From: Spirosoma pollinicola
GTDB taxonomy: Bacteria; Bacteroidota; Bacteroidia; Cytophagales; Spirosomataceae
DNA: 64,000 nt
Reading direction: 5' to 3'
Assembly (NCBI RefSeq): GCF_002831565.1
Contig: NZ_CP025096.1
Location: 2,581,027 to 2,645,026 of the forward strand
Below the pieces are notes generated by a model that saw only the letters and a list, made by a program, of their open reading frames with translations, had not been told where the DNA came from and made no database searches. The translations under genes were made by a program, and so were the position numbers. Below are positions 34,663-45,300 of the stretch, in pieces; positions within the stretch are counted from its first letter, which is position 1, and the number at the start of each line of letters is the position of its first letter.

Positions 34663-37566
34663 ATGTCCTACGAACCACAACCCAATTCAAGCGACCGAAT
34701 GGTACGTTTTCCTTTATGCCTGAGCCTGCTGCTCAGCGCAACGCTGGTGCTGGCTCAATCCACGCCAAAGGCCAAGTCAACAACGACAAAACCCGCCCCA
34801 AGGTCGGTGTCTTCACAGACCTCAGCCGGTAGCCTGAACAGTCTCATTCCCCTCGACCCCGATGTGAAGGTCGGTAAGTTGCCGAACGGGCTGACCTATT
34901 ACATCCGTAAAAATGCCGAGCCGAAAAATCGCGCAGAACTACGATTGGTTATTCGGGCGGGGTCGGTACTGGAGAACGACAACCAGCAAGGCCTGGCTCA
35001 CTTCATGGAACACATGGAGTTTAACGGCACTAAAAATTTCCCCAAGAATGAGCTTGTTAACTTTCTGCAATCGGCGGGGGTTCGCTTCGGGGCCGATTTG
35101 AACGCCTATACCGGTTTCGACGAAACGGTTTATCAACTGCCCGTTCCGACGGATTCGGCCAATGTATTCACGCAGGCGTTTCAAATTCTGGAAGACTGGG
35201 CGCACAATGCCACTATCGACCCAACTGAAGTTGACAAAGAGCGGGGTGTTATTCTGGAAGAACGTCGGCTTGGGCGTGGGGCTGGTCAGCGGATGCGCGA
35301 TCAGTATTTCCCGATTTTGTTAAATAATTCGCAGTACGCCAAACGCCTTCCCATCGGTACCGAACAGGTGCTGACCACGTTCAAACCCGAAGTGTTACGT
35401 CAGTTTTATAAAGACTGGTATCGCCCCGATTTGATGGCGGTCATTGCCGTTGGCGACTTCGATATGAAGCAGGTAGAGAGCATCATCCGCGAAAAATTCG
35501 GACGAATTCCAGCCGTGAAAACCCCTAAACCCCGTACCGAATACGATATTCCGGCCAACAAAGACACTAAAGTGGTTATTGTAACCGATCCTGAACAACC
35601 CAATACGGTAGTGCAGGTGATTTACAAGCGCCCCGAAATCAAGGAAAAAACCCTGAATGACCTTCGGGAAAGTATTAAGCGCGGCCTGTTCAATACCATG
35701 CTCGGCAACCGGATTCAGGAGTTGACTCAACAGGCTAACCCTCCATTTCTGGGCGGCTATAGCAACTACAGCGATTTTCTGGGTAATCTCGATGCGTTTA
35801 CTTCTATCGCGGTGGCAAAAGAAGGTAATGTTGAAAAAGCCATCCGGGCAGTGCTCGATGAGAATGCCCGCGTGAAGCAATTCGGTTTTACACCAACCGA
35901 ATTAGCGCGTGCCAAGCAGGAGTTTATGACCAATGTGGAGCAGGCGTATAGCGAGCGTGACAAAACCCGGTCGGTTAATTACGTAAATGAATATGTTCAG
36001 AACTTCACTGACAAGGCCCCTTACACGAGCATTGAGTTTTACTATAATTTCCTGAAACGCGAGCAGGATGGTATCAAACTGGCCGAAGTCAATGCGCTGG
36101 TCGATCAATTCATTCACAATGACAACCGGGCGGTCATTGTCATGGCTCCCGAGAAAGACAAAGCCAAGTTGCCAACGGTTCAGCAGATTATCAGCTACGT
36201 GGACGATGCCGGAAAAGGGCTAACGGCCTATGATGACAAAACGCTGGACAGCCCGTTGCTGGCTACGCAACCTACGGCATCGCCCGTTGTGAATGAGAAG
36301 CAAATCAAGGATATTGGCGTAACAGAATGGACACTGAAAAATGGCGTTCATGTCGTGCTGAAACCAACGAATTTCAAGAACGACCAGATTCTGTTTTCGG
36401 CGAGTAGTCTGGGCGGAACATCACTTTATGATCTGAAAGATTTCCAGTCGGCGCGGTTCTCGTCTACGCTGGCAGCTATGGGTGGAACTGGGGCATACAA
36501 CCAGATTCAGCTAGGGAAATTCCTGTCGGGCAAGCAGGTGAGCGTGTTCCCGTTTGTGGGTGAACTGAGCGAAGGTATCAACGGCAGCGCAGCCCCAAAA
36601 GACCTGGAAACGGCTTTACAGTTGCTTTATAGCTACTTCACACAACCCCGAAAAGACCCCGACGTAGTAAAAGGCTTCCTGTCGAACCAGCGGAGTGCCC
36701 TGCAAAATCGCATTAATACGCCAACACCACAAGGCGTTTTTCAGGATACTGTAACCGTTACGCTGGGCAATAACAACCCGCGTCGGCAACCGCTCAAACC
36801 CGAAGACTTAGACAAAATAGATCTCGACCGGGCATTGAAAATCTACCAGGAACGCTTCGCCAATGCAGGTGATTTTACGTTCTATTTCGTGGGTAACTTC
36901 AAAGAGGATCAGTTGAAACCGTTGGTCGAAAAATACCTGGGCGGCTTGCCTGCCACAGATAAACCGGAGAAGTTTAGCGACTTGGGCATCCGTGCTCCGA
37001 AAGGTCAGATCAGCAAGACGGTTTATTGGGGCCTCGACCCAAAGGCCAGCGTACAGTTAGTCTATACGGGCGACATAACCTGGTCGCCGGAGACGTCTAC
37101 GCAACTGGACGCGCTGGCCGAAGTGCTGGAAATCAAGCTGATTGAAAAGCTGCGGGAAGAAGAAAGCGGTGTTTATGGCGTTGGAGCCAGTGCCGCCTAC
37201 GCCAAATATCCGGTGCCGCGCTATACCTTCCGTATAAACTTTGGTTGCGCCCCCGAAAACGTTGAAAAACTCATCGCCAAAACGCAGGAGTTAATTAACA
37301 GCTTGAAAGAGAAAGGAGCCCTTCCCGCCGACATTGCCAAATTCAAAGCCGAAACCCGTCGTGAAACCGAAATACAGCTAAAAGATAACCAGTTCTGGCT
37401 GGGCTATCTTCAGAATCAGTACTACAACGGCGATGCACCCGACGAGGTTTTGCGCGAGGATGAACAGTTGAAAAAGGTAACAGTCGAAAGTACAAAAGAA
37501 GCTGCGAATCAGTATTTTGGCCCGAATTTGATCCGGCTGGTGTTGATGCCGGAGAAGAAACAGTAA
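34663..37566 (+). CDS. M16-family zinc metallopeptidase (insulinase-like)
   Basis: A 967-residue two-half M16 peptidase. The signal peptide is hydrophobic (FPLCLSLLLSATLVLAQS, about residues 16-33), followed by a Lys/Thr/Ser-rich linker. The first half has the inverted zinc motif HFMEH (His113, Glu116, His117) and the distal zinc-binding Glu in VDKERGVILEE near residue 190. The second half (from about 540; IGVTEWTLKNGVHVVLKPT) is the inactive paired domain. M16 peptidases degrade peptides in a closed chamber; here the location would be periplasmic or outer-membrane lipid-linked. ATG 34699 is an alternative start that gives a shorter, more usual signal peptide. Confidence 0.92.
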   Translation: MSYEPQPNSSDRMVRFPLCLSLLLSATLVLAQSTPKAKSTTTKPAPRSVSSQTSAGSLNSLIPLDPDVKVGKLPNGLTYYIRKNAEPKNRAELRLVIRAGSVLENDNQQGLAHFMEHMEFNGTKNFPKNELVNFLQSAGVRFGADLNAYTGFDETVYQLPVPTDSANVFTQAFQILEDWAHNATIDPTEVDKERGVILEERRLGRGAGQRMRDQYFPILLNNSQYAKRLPIGTEQVLTTFKPEVLRQFYKDWYRPDLMAVIAVGDFDMKQVESIIREKFGRIPAVKTPKPRTEYDIPANKDTKVVIVTDPEQPNTVVQVIYKRPEIKEKTLNDLRESIKRGLFNTMLGNRIQELTQQANPPFLGGYSNYSDFLGNLDAFTSIAVAKEGNVEKAIRAVLDENARVKQFGFTPTELARAKQEFMTNVEQAYSERDKTRSVNYVNEYVQNFTDKAPYTSIEFYYNFLKREQDGIKLAEVNALVDQFIHNDNRAVIVMAPEKDKAKLPTVQQIISYVDDAGKGLTAYDDKTLDSPLLATQPTASPVVNEKQIKDIGVTEWTLKNGVHVVLKPTNFKNDQILFSASSLGGTSLYDLKDFQSARFSSTLAAMGGTGAYNQIQLGKFLSGKQVSVFPFVGELSEGINGSAAPKDLETALQLLYSYFTQPRKDPDVVKGFLSNQRSALQNRINTPTPQGVFQDTVTVTLGNNNPRRQPLKPEDLDKIDLDRALKIYQERFANAGDFTFYFVGNFKEDQLKPLVEKYLGGLPATDKPEKFSDLGIRAPKGQISKTVYWGLDPKASVQLVYTGDITWSPETSTQLDALAEVLEIKLIEKLREEESGVYGVGASAAYAKYPVPRYTFRINFGCAPENVEKLIAKTQELINSLKEKGALPADIAKFKAETRRETEIQLKDNQFWLGYLQNQYYNGDAPDEVLREDEQLKKVTVESTKEAANQYFGPNLIRLVLMPEKKQ

Positions 37567-37634
37567 TTAGTTGATAAGCCTAGTCATCAGTAGTTTATGT
37601 CAAATAATACAGGCAGACTACTGACGGCTTTCTT

Positions 37635-37642
37635 TATATTTA
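37635..37642 (+). promoter_or_regulatory. Candidate -7 element (TATATTTA)
   Basis: One mismatch from TAnnTTTG, 18 bases before the Uma2 gene ATG. Similar TATMTTTAC sequences precede the genes at 56332 and 59993. Confidence 0.35.
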
Positions 37643-37660
37643 CGTAAAACCTCAAAAGCT

Positions 37661-38233
37661 ATGGAAAGTACGCTGCTTGAAACTACAGAAGAGAAAGCCG
37701 TTCTCGGTATTCCAATGTCAAAGGAGCAGTTCATGAACTGGCATCCTGAAAGCAACTTTCTGTACGAATTTGAGAATGGATTGGCTATACCCACCGATGG
37801 AATGAAGAATGTTGAACGCCCTATTATTCAGAAAATTCTACGCAAGTTCACGCAGACATCCGCTTATCAGGAAATGGGTGAAATACTACCAGAAACCAAA
37901 TGTTGGTTGGCCGATACACAAATGCGTATACCTGATGCAGCTTTCTTCACGTCGTCTCAAATTCGCGATTCTGGGGCTAATAAGCACCCCATTCCATCCT
38001 TCGTTATAGAAATAATTTCGCCCAGCGATACAGTTAAACGCGTTGAACAAAAAATAATTGAGTACTTCGATGCTGGAGTACAGGTTGTCTGGCATATTCA
38101 TCCGGAACTTCGCATGGTCCGGGTATTTACGTCGTCTCGTCGGAATATAACGTGTTTTGAAAACGACACGTTTGACGCAAGCCCGGTTGTGCCAGATCTG
38201 CAACTAACAGTTGAAGAGTTGTTTATGCTTTAA
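37661..38233 (+). CDS. Uma2-family (DUF820) restriction endonuclease-like protein
   Basis: A 190-residue protein of the Uma2 family, with a PD-(D/E)XK nuclease fold. Typical blocks are SKEQFMNWHPESNFLYEFENG near the start, DTQMRIPDAAFFT (Asp of the core), PIPSFVIEIISPSDTVKRVE (Glu-x-x-Ser-Pro-Ser-Asp), and EYFDAGVQVVWHIHPELRMV. The active-site pattern D...E-x-I appears intact; the usual Lys after it is in the VKRVEQK region. Uma2 genes are abundant in cyanobacteria and Cytophagales, with no settled function; they are not linked to a methyltransferase here. It lies 94 bp after the M16 peptidase gene. Confidence 0.85.
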   Translation: MESTLLETTEEKAVLGIPMSKEQFMNWHPESNFLYEFENGLAIPTDGMKNVERPIIQKILRKFTQTSAYQEMGEILPETKCWLADTQMRIPDAAFFTSSQIRDSGANKHPIPSFVIEIISPSDTVKRVEQKIIEYFDAGVQVVWHIHPELRMVRVFTSSRRNITCFENDTFDASPVVPDLQLTVEELFML

Positions 38234-38264
38234 TATGGGTTATTTCCCAAGTACACAATAACCA

Positions 38265-39668
38265 CTAGTGAGAAACGGGGGTATCGACTACAATCGGTAC
38301 GCCCGTTTTCTTTATGGCCGCCAGACCGCCTTCCACGTTCACAACGTTGTCGAAACCCCGCGCTTTCAGGATGGAGTTAGCCACCATTGACCGATAGCCA
38401 CCGGCGCAGTGAACATAAACCGGCTCGTTACGACTGATTTCAGCCATATGGTCATTGAGGTTATCCAATGATAGATTTTCGGCACCTTCAACATGTTCGC
38501 CCGCAAACTCGGCAGGCTTACGTACATCCACAACCGGAATAGTATGATTCTGCTGCCAGCGACTGGCAAACTCTTCCGCCGTGATAGACTCGACGGTATC
38601 GACTTCTTTACCTGATTTTGCCCAGGCTGAAAAACCACCCGCCAAAAAGCCGATACAATGATCGTAACCAACACGGGCCAGCCGCAAAACGGTTTCGCTT
38701 TCCTGACCCTCGGGCGCAACAAGGGCAATTGGCTGGGTTAATTCGGGAATTAACGCACCAACCCAGGGCGCAAACTGACCGTTAAGGCCAATATTGATCG
38801 AGTTTGGAATAAAGCCCTTCGCGAAATCGGCGGCCTCTCGCACATCCAGAATCAACGCGCTTGTTTCATTTACCGCCGTTTCAAACGCGTCGGGCGAAAG
38901 TGCCTGGCTACCTCGCTTCATGACGCGATCAATAGGCTCGTAGCCTTCTTTATTAAGCCGGGCATTTTCGGCAAAATAAGCGGGTGCCGCTGTCAGGCCA
39001 TCGAGCACTTTCTCGACAAACTCTTCTTTCGACTTTGCCCGCAAAGCATAATTGAAGCGTTTCTGATTGCCGAGCGTATCGGTCGTTTCCTTGCTCATGT
39101 TTTTGCCGCAAGCCGAACCGGCGCCATGCGCCGGATACACGATCACATCGTCGGCAAGTGGCATAATTTTGGTTTGTAGACTGTCATAAAGCATGCCCGC
39201 CAGATCATATTCGGTCAGGTCGCCTTTTATTGCCAGATCAGGGCGGCCCACATCGCCGATGAACAGCGTGTCGCCGGTGAAGATAGCACGGTCTTTGCCG
39301 GTTTCGTCGATGAGCAGATAAGTTGTCGATTCCTGTGTATGACCGGGCGTGTGCAGTACCTTTATCGTTACGTCACCCAGCGTAAAAGTTTCGCCATCTT
39401 TGGCATGGTAAGCTTCATAGCTTGTGTTGGCATTGGGCCCATACACAATCGTTGCCCCCGTTTTCTTGGCTAAATCCACATGGCCCGACACAAAATCGGC
39501 ATGGAAGTGTGTCTCGAAAACGTACTTGATTTTTGCACCGGCTTTCTCGGTTTTACGTATATAAGGCGAGGTTTCGCGAAGCGGATCAATGATAGCCGCT
39601 TCCCCCTTACTTTCAATATAATAAGCTCCCTGAGCCAGACAGCCCGTATAAAGTTGTTCGATAATCAT
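38265..39668 (-). CDS. MBL-fold persulfide dioxygenase with two rhodanese domains (CstB-like)
   Basis: The 467-residue protein has a metallo-beta-lactamase domain (1-250) with THFHADFVSGH (His54, His56, Asp58), HTPGHT near 114, GDTLFIGDVGRPDL and VYPAHGAGSACG, as in persulfide dioxygenases. A first rhodanese domain (about 265-350) lacks the active-site Cys (ALVAPEGQES in its place). A second rhodanese (about 360-460) has an active-site loop VHCAGGYRS. This MBL / pseudo-rhodanese / rhodanese order is that of CstB, which turns persulfides plus sulfite into thiosulfate. It is downstream of a TauE/SafE transporter gene on the same strand, 82 bp away, suggesting a sulfide/sulfite detoxification pair. 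Confidence 0.9.
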   Translation of the reverse strand: MIIEQLYTGCLAQGAYYIESKGEAAIIDPLRETSPYIRKTEKAGAKIKYVFETHFHADFVSGHVDLAKKTGATIVYGPNANTSYEAYHAKDGETFTLGDVTIKVLHTPGHTQESTTYLLIDETGKDRAIFTGDTLFIGDVGRPDLAIKGDLTEYDLAGMLYDSLQTKIMPLADDVIVYPAHGAGSACGKNMSKETTDTLGNQKRFNYALRAKSKEEFVEKVLDGLTAAPAYFAENARLNKEGYEPIDRVMKRGSQALSPDAFETAVNETSALILDVREAADFAKGFIPNSINIGLNGQFAPWVGALIPELTQPIALVAPEGQESETVLRLARVGYDHCIGFLAGGFSAWAKSGKEVDTVESITAEEFASRWQQNHTIPVVDVRKPAEFAGEHVEGAENLSLDNLNDHMAEISRNEPVYVHCAGGYRSMVANSILKARGFDNVVNVEGGLAAIKKTGVPIVVDTPVSH

Positions 39669-39750
39669 AGTAACGCGGCCATCTTGTCCGTATTCGTATT
39701 GATATAGTTAATAACAGCGGACAGGATGCTGGAACGCCAGCCCGGCCGCG

Positions 39751-40548
39751 CTACATTAGTTCTCGCGTAATCATGTAAATCGCCACAACCAGAACAAACC
39801 AGCCAAAGCCTTTTTTGAGCCGGTCTGGTGCCACGAATCGAGATAAATATAGCCCAATGCCAATACCAATAATGGATAAACCTGTAAAGGGTAGTAGAAA
39901 ATTCCAGTTCAAATCGGTGTGGTGAATATCACCCATAAACCCGACGAAGGAATTAACGGCAATAATCAGCACTGATGTGGCCACCGCCCGATACATGGGC
40001 AGGCCAGCCATTAAAACAAGCAGGGGAACAATTAGAAAGCCACCTCCGGCACCAATCGTTCCGGTCAGTAACCCAACGGCTAGTCCATCGAGTGCCAGAC
40101 TCTTATAGCGCGGTTGCCCATCGGCGGCTTCGCCCTGTTCCGGTCGGTCGCTATGAATCATGGCACGAGCCGCAATAATCATAACGATAGCAAAAAAATA
40201 GAGGATAGCCTGACTTTTCGATAACGAAAATCGCTCAAACTGAAACAACGGATCGGGGAGGGCCGGAACCAGAAACCGGCGACTCAAATAGACGGATATA
40301 AAGGATGGTAGTGCAAACGCTACCGTTACGCGCACATCGACGCGCTTATTCCAGATATGGTTTAGGGAACCTATCAGCGACGTGGAGCCAACGACAAACA
40401 AAGAGTAAGTTGTTGCCAGCACCGTGGGAATATGAAAAACATACACAAAAATCGGTACCGTCAGAATGGAGCCTCCACCCCCCGCTAACCCAATAACCAA
40501 GCCTACAACAATTGCAGATGCATAACCAATAAGTTCCTGTCCACTCAT
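39751..40548 (-). CDS. TauE/SafE-family sulfite/organosulfonate exporter
   Basis: A 265-residue membrane protein with about eight transmembrane helices. Two repeat signatures are seen: GLAGGGGSILTVPIFVYVF near the N-terminus and GTIGAGGGFLIVPLLVLMAG in the middle, both typical of TauE/SafE (DUF81). Members export sulfite, sulfoacetate or other small sulfur anions. It is upstream of the CstB-like gene on the same strand, so exported sulfite or thiosulfate is a reasonable guess. A small hairpin (GCTGGAACGCCAGC at 39728-39741) lies in the gap between the two genes. Confidence 0.88.
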   Translation of the reverse strand: MSGQELIGYASAIVVGLVIGLAGGGGSILTVPIFVYVFHIPTVLATTYSLFVVGSTSLIGSLNHIWNKRVDVRVTVAFALPSFISVYLSRRFLVPALPDPLFQFERFSLSKSQAILYFFAIVMIIAARAMIHSDRPEQGEAADGQPRYKSLALDGLAVGLLTGTIGAGGGFLIVPLLVLMAGLPMYRAVATSVLIIAVNSFVGFMGDIHHTDLNWNFLLPFTGLSIIGIGIGLYLSRFVAPDRLKKGFGWFVLVVAIYMITRELM

Positions 40549-40590
40549 CAGGGGACAAAACTACACTTGTTTAGTCTATAGACTACGGAA

Positions 40591-40622
40591 AACGCCCCCT
40601 AATGTTTGCATAAGGGGGCGTT
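40591..40622 (-). terminator. Bidirectional terminator after the APC permease gene
   Basis: AACGCCCCCT (40591-40600) pairs with AGGGGGCGTT (40613-40622), flanked by A-rich and T-rich bases on the two sides. It ends the permease gene on the minus strand, before the exporter gene. Confidence 0.8.
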
Positions 40623-40655
40623 TAATGAAATTTAGGCTAATAAACGTGATACCAT

Positions 40656-42164
40656 CTATTGATGGTCGTCAGGGTTATTTAAGTGACTATGTTTGCGGCT
40701 GTACAGGAAGTACACAACGAGTCCAAGCGAACACCAGATAAGGAAGGAAATTTTGGTATCTGTCCGAAGGTTGTACATCAGGTACAGGTTGGCACAAATA
40801 CCCAGTGTAGCCACAACAGGTAGAGCGGGTGTTTTGTAAGGACGTTCCAGGTTTGGCTCCCGAACGCGCAACAGCCACACAGCACCGCAAATCATAGCAA
40901 ACGCCAGCAGCGTTCCCGATGAACATAACTCAGATACCTTGTCGATTGGGGTTAGAGCCGCAACGACCGAAACAATCGCACCGACCAGAATCGTACTCTT
41001 CCAGGGTGTTTTGAACGTTGGGTGAATAGATCCAAACAGGTTTTTTGGTAATAAACCATCTTTGGCCATGCCCAGGAAAATGCGTGTCTGGCCGAGCATC
41101 ATTACTAGCATTACCGATGTCAAACCGGCAATGGCTGCAATCGTAATCAGGTAAACAGCCCATGTCAGACCCTGATCGGCAAACGCCTGCGCTACCGGCG
41201 CTTTCAAATCCAGTGCGTCATAACGAACCATACCTGTCAATACAAGGGAAACCAGGATGTAAAGGACAGTGCAAATGATAAGCGATGCGATAATGGCAAA
41301 AGGAACGTCTTTCTTTGGATTGATAGCTTCGCCAGCTTGCGTCGAAACGGCGTCGAAACCGATGTAAGCGAAGAACACAATACCAGCCGCCGTTACAATA
41401 CCATTGAAGCCGTAGTGTTGTTGACCACCTGCATCCATTACCGGTGCCGGAATGAACGGTGTCCAGTTCGCAACATCAACATAAAATGAACCGGCGATGA
41501 TAACGAAAATAACCGTTGCTACTTTCAGGATCACGATAGCGTTGTTGGTACTTGCGGCTTCTTTGATGCCTTTAACCAGTACATACGTCACGCACCAGAC
41601 GATCAGGAAAGCAGGCAGGTTAACGGCAAAGGCAAAATCAGGAACATTCTCGCCAGCGGCCCGTAGTTTCTCCGCTTTTTCTTGGGCTGTAACGGGATCG
41701 TTCATCAGCCAGATTGGCGGATTGATACCCACTAAGTGAAGTAATTTCTCGAAATATCCAGACCAACTTACCGCTACTGTGGTGGCACCCATCATGTATT
41801 CTAGGATCAGGTTCCAGCCGATAAGCCAGGCAAAAATTTCGCCCACTGTACCGTATGAGTATGCATACGCTGAGCCTTCTACCGGTAGGATAGAGGCAAA
41901 CTCGGCGTAACAAAGGGCGGCAAATGCACAAGCAACCCCTGCCATCACAAACGCCAGTGCCAGAGCAGGCCCCGCCCATTCGTTGGCCGCTATACCGGTA
42001 AGTACGAATACGCCCCCTCCAATAACAGCGCCAATACCAAGCGAGGTCAGCGACCAGCGAGTTAGTACACGCTTAAGTTCACTCTTTTTCATGTCGGCTT
42101 CATAAGCCGCCAGAGGCTTCTTGCGCCAGACACTGGTATCAATTGGTTTTAGTTTGGTTTCCAT
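40656..42164 (-). CDS. APC-superfamily amino acid permease
   Basis: A 502-residue transporter with about 12-14 transmembrane segments. The first helix has the unwound APC substrate motif GIGAVIGGGVFVLTGIAA (about residues 41-58), and later helices include FFAYIGFDAVSTQAGEAINP, the conserved CAT-family signature. This is closest to cationic amino acid transporter-like (CAT/YfnA) permeases of bacteria. The N-terminus has the usual KPI-W-KKPL soluble leader of this group. The substrate cannot be deduced. It is transcribed away from secDF's end, on the same strand, 166 bp downstream of the secDF stop, with a long palindrome between the two. Confidence 0.9.
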   Translation of the reverse strand: METKLKPIDTSVWRKKPLAAYEADMKKSELKRVLTRWSLTSLGIGAVIGGGVFVLTGIAANEWAGPALALAFVMAGVACAFAALCYAEFASILPVEGSAYAYSYGTVGEIFAWLIGWNLILEYMMGATTVAVSWSGYFEKLLHLVGINPPIWLMNDPVTAQEKAEKLRAAGENVPDFAFAVNLPAFLIVWCVTYVLVKGIKEAASTNNAIVILKVATVIFVIIAGSFYVDVANWTPFIPAPVMDAGGQQHYGFNGIVTAAGIVFFAYIGFDAVSTQAGEAINPKKDVPFAIIASLIICTVLYILVSLVLTGMVRYDALDLKAPVAQAFADQGLTWAVYLITIAAIAGLTSVMLVMMLGQTRIFLGMAKDGLLPKNLFGSIHPTFKTPWKSTILVGAIVSVVAALTPIDKVSELCSSGTLLAFAMICGAVWLLRVREPNLERPYKTPALPVVATLGICANLYLMYNLRTDTKISFLIWCSLGLVVYFLYSRKHSHLNNPDDHQ

Positions 42165-42236
42165 GCAGGAAGAATTAGAGTTTGGTGAAAGTGCTGTTTG
42201 GGGAAAGATTGTTGAGCATTTAGGCGAAATATACGA

Positions 42237-42332
42237 AATTAAATGAGCGAAAGAATGAAAGAGTGAAAGAGCGCGAAAAACGGTTAACAGGGTTTCGCTC
42301 TTTCACTCTTTCATTCTTTCGCTCATTTAATT
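42237..42332. repeat. Octamer-built palindrome downstream of secDF, 37-bp arms
   Basis: Left arm 42237-42273 and right arm 42296-42332 pair almost perfectly; the core AAATGAGCGAAAGAATGAAA is followed by GAGTGAAAGAGCG and mirrored exactly. The right end reaches into the secDF stop codon. It resembles the palindromes at 32316-32408 and 61281-61350. Confidence 0.88.
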
Positions 42333-45300
42333 ACGATTGCGAAGGCCGGATCAGCGGCTTTTTGTCCTTCTTTTCTTTCTTCGTTGTAAACTCTTCCGGC
42401 GTAGCAGGTGCTGCGCTCGTAAAGTCGGCCGGGATAGCGTCGAAACCAGTTTTCTTTTCAGCAGCCGCAATAACGGTTGGTGTAATGGCTTCTTTCTCCT
42501 GAGCACTGGTCAGTGAGTCAACCACAATCGGTGTAGCAACGAACAGCGACGAATAGGTACCCACGATAACCCCGATCAGCATGGCGAAGGAGAAACCACG
42601 AATCGTTTCACCACCGAAGATGAAGAGGACTAATAACACAAGAATCGTAGAGAAACCCGTTACGGCCGTACGGCTCAGCGTGCTGTTCAGCGCATTGTTA
42701 ATGATCGTTGCAATCGGCTCTTTCTTGCCTTTGTTCTCCGCCAGATACTCGCGAACCCGGTCAAATACGACAACGGTGTCGTTCATGGAGTATCCCATAA
42801 TCGTGAGCAAGGCACCTACAAAGGCCTGGTCAACGTCCAGCGAGAAAGGTAAGATCCCGTTGAAAATCGAGAAAATAGCCAGAATAATCAATACATCGTG
42901 GAACATAGCCACAACCGCGCCATAACCAAAAGCCAACTTCTTGAATCGTATCAGGATATAAACAAACACAACGGCCACAGCCAATAGAATAGACCACAAC
43001 GCCGATGTCAGCAAGTCGTAAGCGATTGTCGGTCCAACTTTCTGCGAACTTTCGATTTTTGCTGGATTGCCTTTAATACTGCTAAGACCCTGATAAACGA
43101 CTGCTTCCGCTTTTTTATCAGCACCCTGCGAGTTGTCATCAACCAGGTATGGCGTTGTTACTTTCACCTGATTGGCACCGATACCCGTACCACCGTAGGT
43201 TTTTACCTCGGGCGAAGAGCCAAGTACTGCTTCCAGCGAATTACGAACATCGTCGGTACTAACCGCTTTCTCAAAGCGAATTACATATGAGCGGCCACCT
43301 TTGAAGTCAACACCCAGACCAAAACCTCTGAAAACAGCTGAAATGATACCCAGACCAATAATTACCGATGAAACGGTATAGTATAGTTTTCGACGGGATA
43401 CGAAATCGAAATCAGAATCGGCAAACAGGTTTTTGGCCCAGGAAGAGCTAAACGACAGCGTCTTACCATTGCGGATGTAGTATTCCAGTAACAGACGTGT
43501 AATGAAGATAGCTGCGAATAACGATGTCAGGATACCGATTATCAGTGTTGTTGCAAAGCCCAGAATCAAGCCTGTACCGAAAATAAATAGAACAATACCC
43601 GTTAGGAAGGTCGTTACGTTCGAGTCAATAATTGAGGAAAGCGCATTCTGGAAACCATCCGAAACGGCCTGTTTGAACGTCTTACCCAATGCCAGCTCTT
43701 CTTTGATACGTTCGAAAATCAGTACGTTCGCATCTACGGCCATACCAATCGACAGTACGATACCGGCAATACCCGGCATGGTTAGTACCGCACCCAATGA
43801 AGCCATAACGCCCATCAGGAAGAACAGGTTGACAATCAGGGCAATGTCGGCAATCAGACCCGCGCGATTGTAATAGAACACCACAAAAGCCAGTACCAAC
43901 AAAATACCGATGATCGACGAGAGTACACCCGCGCTAACGGCTTCTGAACCCAGCGTAGCACCCACCACATTTTCTTCAACAATGTTGGTCGGCGCAGGCA
44001 GTTTACCGGCCTTCAGCACGTTGGCCATGTCTTTGGTTTCTTCTACAGTGAAGTTACCCGAAATGCTCGACCGGCCATTAGGGATCTCGTTCTGTACGTT
44101 TGGCGCTGTATAAACCAGGTTATCCAGCAGGATAGCTACCGGACGACCTACGTTGGCAGCGGTCAGGTTTTTCCATTTACGGGCACCTTCGGGATTCATG
44201 TTCATCGTCACTTCAGGACGGCCACGGTCATCGTAGTCGTTCGACGCTTCGGTAATCACATCGCCTTCGAGTGGAGCACGACCACCGGCTTTTTTCAGGA
44301 AATAGATCGACAGGATTTCTTTGCCGTCGGTTGCTTTGAACGTCTTACGATCCCAGGCAAACATGACGTCAGCAGGGAACAGACCTTTTACTTCGGGGGC
44401 GTTCAAAACGGCATTCGCACGGGCGGTATCTTTCAAATAAACACCCAGTTGATCCTGTCCAACGGGTAAAAAGAGTTGGGTTAGCGCTGTACCTTGTGCA
44501 GCAGCAGCACTCGTGTCGTTTTTAGCTGTCGAATCTTTCTTGCTGCCCTGTGCCAGTTGCGACTCAAGGCTGGATGTTCCTTTTGCGGCTGTTCCGGCGG
44601 CAGGAGCCGTAGTTTTCAGAGCGGCTTTGCGAGCGGCTTCCTGGCTTAACAGATAAGCACCCATGCCTTCGAGAGCTGGAGCCAGTTCGCTTAGGCGATA
44701 CACTTCGGTAAATTCGAGTTTGGCGGCACCAGTCAACAGACGACGAATACGATCCGGATTATCAACACCCGGTAATTCGATCTGGATACGACCCGACCCC
44801 GGCAAGCGCTGGATGTTTGGGTTGGCAACACCAAACTTATCGACCCGTGCCTGAATGATCTGAAACGCACGTGTGGTAGCACCGTTTACTTCGTCGTTAA
44901 GCAATTTCCGAACCTCGGTATCGGTAGACTGGTAGTTGATTTTGCCCCGGTTGGCACTGGTCGCAAATACGGTTGCCAGTTTAGTGTCTGGAGAAATTTT
45001 GCTGAACGCACTAGCGAACAGGTCGACAAAGCTGGTATTACTTGATTTCTGATCTTCAACGGCCTGTTTCAGCGCCTGATTGAATTTAGGGTCGCGGTTG
45101 TTGCCCGACAGACTGCGAAGAATGTCGGCAGGCGACACTTCAAGAACAACGTGCATACCACCTTGAAGGTCAAGGCCAAGGCCAAGTTCGCGCTCGGTAA
45201 CTTCTTGCAGTGTACTGCCAAGGTAAACAGGCTCTTTCCAGAGCGAATCGAGGTAATGTTGTTTTTTCGCTCGATCAACTACGCCCTGCTTGGTTGTCGC

